A DNA stretch of 11,153 nucleotides from a bacterium (GTDB lineage Bacteria; Ratteibacteria; UBA8468; B48-G9; JAFGKM01), in the NCBI GenBank assembly GCA_035370465.1, contig DAOOVW010000050.1, positions 1 to 11,153 on the forward strand, given 5' to 3'. This document shows, piece after piece, positions 1 through 6,253 of this stretch. The position numbers and the translations under genes were made by a program. The notes under the pieces are model-generated. The model saw nothing but the letters and a program-made list of their open reading frames with translations, did not search any database and had not been told where the DNA came from. Each line of letters opens with the position of its first letter. The stretch's first letter is position 1.

Positions 1-4
1 TTAT

Positions 5-10
5 TATAAA
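5..10 (+). promoter_or_regulatory. Possible -10 box of the efflux operon
   Basis: TATAAA lies 18 nt before the tetR start codon and directly before the palindromic operator. If it is the -10 element, transcription would begin near position 17, inside the operator, and leave a leader of about 12 nt with no Shine-Dalgarno sequence. The matching -35 would fall outside the window, so this rests on one AT-rich hexamer in AT-rich DNA. Confidence 0.35.
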
Positions 11-26
11 ACTGACTGGTCAGTCA
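11..26. promoter_or_regulatory. Palindromic TetR-type operator
   Basis: The 16 bases ACTGACTGGTCAGTCA hold two overlapping inverted repeats. ACTGAC (11-16) pairs with GTCAGT (19-24), and TGACT (13-17) pairs with AGTCA (22-26). TGAC/GTCA palindromes of this kind are typical binding sites of TetR/AcrR-family repressors. The site ends 2 nt before the repressor start codon and would overlap the predicted transcription start. That fits autorepression, with the pump genes controlled from the same site. The G+C content of this stretch also stands out from the surrounding DNA. Confidence 0.75.
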
Positions 27-28
27 TA

Positions 29-598
29 ATGAATAAAAAAAAATTAATATTAACAGTAGCAGAAAAAATAATAAGTGAAAAGGGGTATTCAAATACAACA
101 ATTGAGGAAATTACAAAAAGAGCAAAAATCGGAAAAGGAACATTTTATAATTATTTTAAAAACAAAGAAGAACTTTTTTATTTAATAATTAAAGAAGGTC
201 TTGATAATTTAGTAATTGAGATTAAGGACTCAATTGAAGACATTGATGATTTTTTTGAAAGGATAAAAATGGGAATAGAAATGTATTTAAAATATCATCA
301 GAAACACTTTTATTTCTTTAAAATTTTGATTCAAGAAAAGCCATTTTTGAAAAATAAAAAATTTATAAATTTCTGGGAGGACTTTTTTGATAGATGGGAT
401 TTTATAAAAAAGGACTTAAAAAAACAGATAGAAAGAAATAAAATAGTAGATATTGAACCAGATGATATTCTTTATTCTCTGCTTGGAATCCTGCATGGGA
501 ATATTCATAAATGGCATATAAGTGGAAGAAAATATTGTCTTGTTGAAAAAAAAGATGCTATATTTAATGTGTTTATAAATGGAATAAGGAGGAAATAA
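29..598 (+). CDS. TetR/AcrR-family transcriptional repressor of the efflux operon
   Basis: This 189-residue cytoplasmic protein has the usual TetR-family length. The N-terminal DNA-binding domain covers about residues 5-50, with the helix-turn-helix near 25-44. The recognition-helix signature GKGTFYNYFKNKEEL (36-50) is classic for the family. Residues 55-189 are all-helical and divergent, as expected for the ligand-binding and dimerisation domain; the ligand cannot be read from sequence. The ATG at 29 is preferred because the family signature begins close behind it, although no Shine-Dalgarno sequence precedes it. A run of nine A residues (35-43) covers codons 3-5. The gene ends 1 nt before the outer-membrane factor gene, and AGGAGG inside its 3' end serves that gene. 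First place in the operon and an adjacent operator point to autorepression and pump control (inference). Confidence 0.93.
   Translation: MNKKKLILTVAEKIISEKGYSNTTIEEITKRAKIGKGTFYNYFKNKEELFYLIIKEGLDNLVIEIKDSIEDIDDFFERIKMGIEMYLKYHQKHFYFFKILIQEKPFLKNKKFINFWEDFFDRWDFIKKDLKKQIERNKIVDIEPDDILYSLLGILHGNIHKWHISGRKYCLVEKKDAIFNVFINGIRRK
587..592 (+). promoter_or_regulatory. Shine-Dalgarno site for the TolC-like gene
   Basis: A perfect AGGAGG lies 7 nt before the ATG at 600 and inside the last codons of tetR. It fixes the start of the downstream gene and shows that this lineage uses strong Shine-Dalgarno sites within operons, in contrast to the bare starts of tetR and of the HD-GYP gene. Confidence 0.85.
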
Positions 599-599
599 A

Positions 600-1856
600 A
601 TGAGATACTTTTTAATTATGCTTTTGTGTTTTCCATGTTTTGTTTTTTCTGAGAACTTTTTTACTCTTCCAGATGCAATAAAAGTTGCAATTAACAATAA
701 TCTTGAAATAAAAATTTCAGAAGATAAAATAGAGCAGGCATATTATAAAAAAGAAGAAGTAAAAACATATTTTTTCCCAAAATTTACTTCATCGTTTGCC
801 TATACATATTCAGGAGATAGTGAAAAATTTAGGACAGATGATAATTTATATAATCTTTCATTATCATTATCTCAACCAATTTATACTGGAAAAAGAATTA
901 AAGAGACATATGAGATATCAAAAGAAAACCTTGATAATGCAAAATTGGAGTATAATGTTCAACTTCAGAATTTAATTTTTAATGTTAAAAAAGGGTATTT
1001 TTCTATATTACAGGCAAATAAATTTTTAAAAACAAGTGAGAGATATAAACAAATGTTAGAAAAACATATGGATGATGCAAAAAAATTATTTGAACAGGGA
1101 CTTGTAACAAATCTTGATATTTTAAGAACAGAGGTCTCTGTAAAAAATGCAGAAACACAAATAATCCAGGCAGAAAATTTAATCAAAATTTCAAAATCAA
1201 ATTTTAATTATATCTTGAATAATCCAATAGATAATGAATTTGAAGTTGAAGATGTACTTGAAATAAAAGGAGATAAAAGGGATTATGAATACTGGAAAAC
1301 ACTGGCATTAGAAAACAGACCTGAAATTAAGAGTATGGAAAAACTTTTATCAATTTATAATAGAGCAATAAATGTAGAAAGGAGTAATTTATATCCGCAG
1401 GTCTATCTTTTTTACAATTATAATACTGATAGAGGAATACAGGTATCTCCAAATAGTTGGAATCCAAACTGGAATACTGGAATTGCTCTTACTCTTGATA
1501 TATGGAACTGGGGAGAAACAAAAGATAAAGTAAAGCAAGCAGAAAGTGAAAAAAAACAAGTAGAAAAACAACTTGAAATTACAAAAAAATCAATTGAATT
1601 AGAAGTTAAAAACTGTTATTTGAACTTACTTGCTAATGAAAAAAGTATTGAAGAGCGACTTAAACAAATGGAAACAGCAGAAGAAAACTTAAGAGTTGCA
1701 AACCTCCTGTACCAGGAAGGGATGGCAACAACAACAGAGGTAATTGAAGCAGCAACTTCTTTGACAGAAGCGACAAATAATTATTCTCAGGCATTATATG
1801 ATTATCACATTTCTTTTGCTGAACTTGAAAAGGCAAGTGGGAAAGGAGTGGAATAA
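600..1856 (+). CDS. TolC-family outer-membrane efflux protein (OEP)
   Basis: This is the outer-membrane channel of a tripartite pump, 418 residues long and typical of the OEP family. Residues 1-17 form a signal peptide (short basic start, hydrophobic core, cleavage likely after VFS). No lipobox cysteine follows, so it is probably not a lipoprotein. The mature protein shows the internal duplication of TolC folds. In the first copy LPDAIKVAINNNLEI (23-37) opens the helical barrel, a strand runs at about 85-97, and helix motif GLVTNLDILRTEVSV lies at 167-181. The second copy has its strand at about 294-305 and the equivalent EGMATTTEVIEAATSLTEA at 373-391. Long coiled-coil stretches lie between them. 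The gene is translated from AGGAGG at 587-592, and its stop codon shares one base with the adaptor gene's ATG. The substrate of the pump cannot be told from this subunit. Confidence 0.93.
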   Translation: MRYFLIMLLCFPCFVFSENFFTLPDAIKVAINNNLEIKISEDKIEQAYYKKEEVKTYFFPKFTSSFAYTYSGDSEKFRTDDNLYNLSLSLSQPIYTGKRIKETYEISKENLDNAKLEYNVQLQNLIFNVKKGYFSILQANKFLKTSERYKQMLEKHMDDAKKLFEQGLVTNLDILRTEVSVKNAETQIIQAENLIKISKSNFNYILNNPIDNEFEVEDVLEIKGDKRDYEYWKTLALENRPEIKSMEKLLSIYNRAINVERSNLYPQVYLFYNYNTDRGIQVSPNSWNPNWNTGIALTLDIWNWGETKDKVKQAESEKKQVEKQLEITKKSIELEVKNCYLNLLANEKSIEERLKQMETAEENLRVANLLYQEGMATTTEVIEAATSLTEATNNYSQALYDYHISFAELEKASGKGVE

Positions 1857-2965
1857 TGAAAAAGAAAATTTTACTTATTTGTATTTTAATTCTTTTTGTT
1901 ATTGGATTGGGTAATGCAATTGTAAAAAATATAAAGAAAAGAAGAGGTAATGAAGTAAAGGAAGAAGTAGTTAAAATTCCTGTTAAAGTAATGCAGGTAA
2001 AAAGAGGAGATGTCAGGGAAGTTGTTTCTGCTTCCGGGGATATTCAGCCATGGTCTCAGGTTACAGTTTTTTCAAAAGTTACAGGACAAGTAGAAAAATT
2101 ATTTGTTGATAAAGGGTATTATGTTAAGAAAGGTGGACTAATTGCCCAGGTTGACTATAGAAATAATGCTTTAGCAGTAAAACAAATAGAAAATCAATTA
2201 TCAGCAGCAAGAATAAATTATGAGAATTTAAAGAAGGATTATGAAAGAATGAAGGACTTATTTAACCAAAAAGTTATATCTGAAAAGAAATTGGATGATA
2301 CAAGAACTGCATGTGAATCCGCCTATCACGAAGTTGAAAGTTTAGAAGCACAACTTGAACTTGCAAAAATAAAATTAGGAGATACAAGAATTACCTCTCC
2401 TATAAATGGTGTAGTAGCAGAAAAATTTATTGATGAAGGAGAAATTATAACTGAAGCATCCATGTCAAAAAGTGCTCCTATTGTAACTATCGTTGATATT
2501 GATACAGTAAAAATTGTTGTTAATGTTGGAGAAAAAAAAATAAGTAAAGTAAAAAAAGGTCAGTCAGTTGAAGTAAAAGTAGATGCTTATCCTGACAAAT
2601 TGTTTATAGGTAAAGTTTATAATATTTCACCAATTACAGACCCACAAACAAGAACAACAGAAGTTGAAATTTCTGTTAAAAATCAAAATTATCTTTTAAA
2701 ACCAGGGATGTTTGCAAGAACAAATATTATTATTACTTCTCATAAAAATGTTATAGTTATTCCTTTTGATGCAATCGTTGAAAGAGAAGGTAAAAAATGT
2801 GTTTTTGTTGTAGAGGGTAATTATGCAAAAATGAAAGAAATAGATACTGGATTACAGGAAGTAGACAAAATAGAAGTTACATCCGGATTGACAGAAAATG
2901 AAAATTTAATTATTGAAGGGCAAAATACAGTAAAAGATGGAATTGAAGTTATGTTGGTAGAGTAA
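1856..2965 (+). CDS. RND efflux periplasmic adaptor (membrane fusion protein, HlyD/AcrA family)
   Basis: This 369-residue adaptor bridges the inner-membrane RND pump and the outer-membrane channel. Residues 4-20 form one hydrophobic N-terminal anchor, followed by a basic stretch. There is no convincing lipobox, so it is probably membrane-anchored by this helix. The lipoyl-like domain is split: the first half, about 60-100, includes SKVTGQVEKLFVDKGYYVKK, and the second half, about 178-200, includes ITSPINGVVAEKFIDEGE. A coiled-coil hairpin of about 70 residues (103-175) lies between them. The beta-barrel follows (215-295), with family motif LKPGMFARTNI (281-291), and then a membrane-proximal domain (300-369). 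AAGGAG at 1843-1848 precedes the start with good spacing, and the ATG overlaps the tolC stop by 1 nt. A run of nine A residues at 2532-2540 is in frame. Confidence 0.94.
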   Translation: MKKKILLICILILFVIGLGNAIVKNIKKRRGNEVKEEVVKIPVKVMQVKRGDVREVVSASGDIQPWSQVTVFSKVTGQVEKLFVDKGYYVKKGGLIAQVDYRNNALAVKQIENQLSAARINYENLKKDYERMKDLFNQKVISEKKLDDTRTACESAYHEVESLEAQLELAKIKLGDTRITSPINGVVAEKFIDEGEIITEASMSKSAPIVTIVDIDTVKIVVNVGEKKISKVKKGQSVEVKVDAYPDKLFIGKVYNISPITDPQTRTTEVEISVKNQNYLLKPGMFARTNIIITSHKNVIVIPFDAIVEREGKKCVFVVEGNYAKMKEIDTGLQEVDKIEVTSGLTENENLIIEGQNTVKDGIEVMLVE

Positions 2966-2966
2966 G

Positions 2967-2994
2967 CAAAAGCGTAAAGTGTAAAGTGTAAATT
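2967..2994 (+). repeat. Short heptamer tandem repeat between the adaptor and RND genes
   Basis: Two perfect copies of GTAAAGT (2974-2980 and 2981-2987) are followed by GTAAATT, one mismatch, at 2988-2994. A decayed copy, CAAAAGC, lies at 2967-2973. The array fills most of the 43-nt gap between the adaptor stop codon and the RND gene, just before that gene's Shine-Dalgarno site. It is the only non-coding joint in an otherwise tightly packed operon. Confidence 0.7.
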
Positions 2995-3001
2995 AGGGGA
3001 G
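2995..3001 (+). promoter_or_regulatory. Shine-Dalgarno site for the RND gene
   Basis: AGGGGAG, a variant of AGGAGG, ends 7 nt before the ATG at 3009. It follows directly on the heptamer repeat and supports the chosen start. Confidence 0.65.
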
Positions 3002-3008
3002 AATAAAA

Positions 3009-6000
3009 ATGAGTATACCAGAAATAGGAGTTAAAAGGCCAGTTACTACTGCTATGATTTTTATAGGTATTCTTATACTTGGCGGTGTTTCTTTGACGCG
3101 TTTAGGTCTGGATTTATTACCTGATATTGAAATTCCTTCAATTATGGTTCTTACGACTTACGAAGGAGCAGGGCCTGAAGAAGTAGAAGAAAGAATTACT
3201 CGTGTTGCAGAAGAACAACTTGCAACTGTTGATAATCTTGATAAAATTGAGGCATTTTCACAAGAGGGTATGTCAGGTATTACATTAAGATTTAATTGGG
3301 GAACAAATTTAGACAATGCAGTCAATGATATAAGGGATAAACTTGACCTTGTTAAGCCAATGCTTCCTGATGAAGCAGATGACCCAATAATTTATAAATT
3401 CGATGTTTCTATGATGCCTATATTGGTATATGGAGTAAGTGCTGACCAAACATACCCACGACTTAAAAAACTTCTTGAAGATAATGTTTGTATTCCATTA
3501 GAAAGTGTTACAGGGGTTGCGAGTGCAGTTGTTCGAGGTGGACTTGAAAGGGCTATATTGGTTGAATTAGATGCTGAAAGATTGAAGGCATATAACATTT
3601 CTATAGCACAGGTGGAAAATGCCATAGTAGCAGCAAACTTATCTACACCAGGTGGACATATAAAAGAGGGTAAATTTGATTATATTGTCAGGGTCCCTGA
3701 AGAAATTAAAATAAAAGAAATAGAAGATGTTGCAATAGGTGTTTATAATGGAATTCCAATAAAAATTAAAGATATAGCAGAAGTTAAAGATAGTTTTAAA
3801 GAAATAACACAGGAAACACATGTAAATAGGCGGTCTGGAATGACTATAATGATTCAAAAAGAGTCAGATGCAAATACAGTAAATACATGCAGGGCTGTAT
3901 TTAAAAAACTGGAAGCATTAAAAGAAACATTACCTTCTGATGTAAAATTTTCTCTTGTAAGTGATTCATCAGACCAGATTGTAAAATCAATAAATAATTT
4001 AAAAAATTCTCTTATAAGTGGTGGAATACTTGTTATACTTGTTATTTTTTTATTTTTGGGCAATATCCGTTCTTCACTTATTATTGCATGTGCTATCCCA
4101 ATTTCTCTTATTATTACATTTGTTTTTTTGTATATGGCTGGTTATACAATAAATATTATTTCTCTATCTGCTTTAGCAATTGCTATAGGAATGGTAGTAG
4201 ATGCATCAATTGTTGTTCATGAAAATATTCACCGTCATTTAGAAAATGGTGAAGAAGTCATAAATTCATGTATTGTTGGTGGTAATGAAGTAGCAGGTTC
4301 TATATCTGCTTCTGTTTTATGTATGGTAGCAATATTTTTGCCTATAATGTTCACAGGTGGTCTTACTGCTATTTTCTTTGGTCAACTTGCCTTTGTTTGT
4401 TCAGCAGCACTTATTGCTTCTCTATTTAATGCGCTTATGCTTATTCCAATGCTTTCATCTAAATTACTTTCTATACCACAAAAGGAAGATACAAATGGAA
4501 AGAAAAAAGGAATTTTGGATAAAATAACTTCTTTTGCTGAGGTATGGTTTAAAAAATTGGATAATGCTTATGGAGACCTATTAAGATGGTGTTTAAGGAA
4601 TAGAAAAAAAGTTGTATTTGGTAGTGCAACTTTACTTTTTTTAAGTTTACTTCTTGTCAAATTTATTGGAACTGAATTTATTCCTGAAATGGATGAAGGA
4701 AGGGTAGCGTTTAAAATTACACTCCCGATAGGAACAAGATATGAAAAGACAGGAGAAATAACAAAAGGGGTAGAAGATATTATATATAAAAATGTCCCTG
4801 AAATTCAAACAGGTTTTTCTCGATGGGGTGAAGGTGGCGGAGGACTTTCTTCTCTATTGGGTGGAGAAGAAGGTTCTAATATAGGGAATGTAACTCTTAA
4901 ACTTATTGACAAAGAAAAAAGAAATAGAACACCAAGACAAATTGCTTATGATATAAAGGATAAACTTAATGTTTTTCCTGATGCAGAAGTAAGATATAAT
5001 CCTTCATCTATGTCTGCAATGATGTTTGGAGGAGCAAAACCGCTATCAGTAGAAGTGAGGGGATATGATTTTGACCAGGCAAGAACTTTATCTCATAAAG
5101 TAGAAGAGATATTGAAAAATACAAAAGGTGTAAGTGATGTAGAAATATCAAGAAAAGAAGGTAGACCAGAATTACAGGTTTTGATAGATAGAGAAAAGGC
5201 ATCTACACTTGGGCTGAATGTTGCAACTATTTCTCATATGGTAGAGACATCTTTTAAAGGAAAGGTATCAACTTATTATAGAGAAAGTGGAGATGAGTAT
5301 GATATTGAGGTAAAACTAAGAGAGGAAGATAGAACCAAAAAAGAGAATCTGGAAAATTTGTTTATTACACTTCCTTCTGGCAAAAAAATACATTTAACTG
5401 AAATAGCAGAAATAAGAGAAACGGCAGGTCCTTTAAAGATAGAAAGAAAGGGAAGAGAACGAATGGTAAGAGTAGAAGGAGAAATTTATGGAAGGGATTT
5501 AGGAAGTGTAGTAAATGAAATTAATGAAAAATTAGAAAAATTACAACTTCCACAGGGTTTTTCTTTTTATTTTGGTGGTGAATATGAAGAACAACAAAAA
5601 AGTTTTAGACAACTAACATTTGCTTTGATATTAGGGATAATTCTTGTATTTATGATTATGGCAGCACAATTTGAGTCCATTATTGACCCGTTTGTTATAA
5701 TGTTTGCTATTCCATTTGCTCTTATTGGAGTTGTTTGGGCATTATTTTTATCAGGTAATACCATTTCTATTTTCTCTTTTATTGGTGTAATTATGATAGT
5801 AGGAATTGGCTTGGAAACAGGTATTGTTCTTATAAGTTTTATAAAGGATTTAAGAAAAGCAGGTGTTGAATTACATGAGGCAGTTGTACAGGCAGGGAAA
5901 TTGCGACTGAGAGCAGTTCTTATGACAACTCTTACTACAATTTTTGGTCTTCTTCCTTTAGCATTATCAAAAGGTGAAGGTGCAGAAATGTGGGTTCCAT

Positions 6001-6119
6001 TGGGTTGGTCTCTTATTGGCGGGCTTCTTGTATCCTTCCTTTTAACTCTATTCTTTGTCCCAATTCTTTATACTATTTATGAAGAAAAGATATTGCAAAG
6101 AGGTAAGAAAAAAGCATAA
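3009..6119 (+). CDS. RND-family inner-membrane multidrug efflux transporter (AcrB/HAE1 type)
   Basis: This 1036-residue proton-driven antiporter is close to the usual AcrB length of about 1050. The RND layout is complete: TM1 at about 13-30, a first periplasmic loop to about 330, TM2-6 at 335-490, TM7 at about 534-552, a second loop to about 865 and TM8-12 to about 1025. Typical motifs are LGLDLLPDIEIPSIMV (32-47), the TM4 stretch GMVVDASIVVHENI (394-407), TEFIPEMDEGR (555-565) and RLRAVLMTTL (966-975). The proton relay departs from AcrB. The first TM4 aspartate (D407 in AcrB) is kept as D398, but D408 is Ala399 and the TM10 lysine (K940) is Glu936; the TM11 threonine (T978) is kept as T973. 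A glycine- and serine-rich loop lies at 608-625. Last in the operon after its adaptor, it completes a self-contained pump. The substrate is unknown; the motifs favour HAE1 over the metal-exporting HME type. Confidence 0.95.
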   Translation: MSIPEIGVKRPVTTAMIFIGILILGGVSLTRLGLDLLPDIEIPSIMVLTTYEGAGPEEVEERITRVAEEQLATVDNLDKIEAFSQEGMSGITLRFNWGTNLDNAVNDIRDKLDLVKPMLPDEADDPIIYKFDVSMMPILVYGVSADQTYPRLKKLLEDNVCIPLESVTGVASAVVRGGLERAILVELDAERLKAYNISIAQVENAIVAANLSTPGGHIKEGKFDYIVRVPEEIKIKEIEDVAIGVYNGIPIKIKDIAEVKDSFKEITQETHVNRRSGMTIMIQKESDANTVNTCRAVFKKLEALKETLPSDVKFSLVSDSSDQIVKSINNLKNSLISGGILVILVIFLFLGNIRSSLIIACAIPISLIITFVFLYMAGYTINIISLSALAIAIGMVVDASIVVHENIHRHLENGEEVINSCIVGGNEVAGSISASVLCMVAIFLPIMFTGGLTAIFFGQLAFVCSAALIASLFNALMLIPMLSSKLLSIPQKEDTNGKKKGILDKITSFAEVWFKKLDNAYGDLLRWCLRNRKKVVFGSATLLFLSLLLVKFIGTEFIPEMDEGRVAFKITLPIGTRYEKTGEITKGVEDIIYKNVPEIQTGFSRWGEGGGGLSSLLGGEEGSNIGNVTLKLIDKEKRNRTPRQIAYDIKDKLNVFPDAEVRYNPSSMSAMMFGGAKPLSVEVRGYDFDQARTLSHKVEEILKNTKGVSDVEISRKEGRPELQVLIDREKASTLGLNVATISHMVETSFKGKVSTYYRESGDEYDIEVKLREEDRTKKENLENLFITLPSGKKIHLTEIAEIRETAGPLKIERKGRERMVRVEGEIYGRDLGSVVNEINEKLEKLQLPQGFSFYFGGEYEEQQKSFRQLTFALILGIILVFMIMAAQFESIIDPFVIMFAIPFALIGVVWALFLSGNTISIFSFIGVIMIVGIGLETGIVLISFIKDLRKAGVELHEAVVQAGKLRLRAVLMTTLTTIFGLLPLALSKGEGAEMWVPLGWSLIGGLLVSFLLTLFFVPILYTIYEEKILQRGKKKA

Positions 6120-6179
6120 TTCTTCATAGTATTGGAAATAAATAACTGGAATGTCCACAAAAATCTTCTCTATTTATTC

Positions 6180-6214
6180 AAACAAATTCGTTTCAAAATT
6201 AACTTTTTGTTAAT
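6180..6214. promoter_or_regulatory. Two small palindromes upstream of the unknown membrane-protein gene
   Basis: Two inverted repeats lie in tandem just before the TTGACA box. AAACAAATTCGTTT (6180-6193) is symmetric at 12 of 14 positions. ATTAAC (6198-6203) and GTTAAT (6209-6214) flank five T residues. They could be operators, or the second a weak hairpin, but A/T-only symmetry arises easily in DNA of this composition. I see no convincing terminator for the efflux operon elsewhere in this gap. Confidence 0.3.
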
Positions 6215-6219
6215 AATTG

Positions 6220-6247
6220 TTGACAGATGTGTATTAAAAAGGAAAAT
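6220..6247 (+). promoter_or_regulatory. Possible promoter of the unknown membrane-protein gene
   Basis: A perfect -35 TTGACA (6220-6225) is followed after 16 nt by GAAAAT (6242-6247), which matches 4 of 6 positions of TATAAT. The -10 would end 6 nt before the ATG at 6254, exactly the spacing seen for the HD-GYP gene. The weak -10 keeps this tentative. AAGGA at 6239-6243 can also be read as a poor Shine-Dalgarno site, which would require a start further upstream. Confidence 0.35.
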
Positions 6248-6253
6248 AAAAGT

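Noticed and set aside
35..43. A run of nine A residues in codons 3-5 of tetR, as a phase-variation switch
   Set aside because: Another nine-A run occurs in frame in the adaptor gene (2532-2540) and A-runs are common at this base composition; one sequence gives no evidence of length change.
2558..2566. GGTCAGTCA inside the adaptor gene, matching half of the TetR operator
   Set aside because: The other half is missing, and the bases encode the conserved Gly-Gln-Ser stretch of the adaptor's beta-barrel, so coding constraint explains it.
6227..6253. A start nine codons upstream for the unknown membrane protein
   Set aside because: That ATG follows the TTGACA box by one base and has no Shine-Dalgarno sequence; the ATG at 6254 has AAGGA and a plausible promoter distance. 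It cannot be fully excluded.
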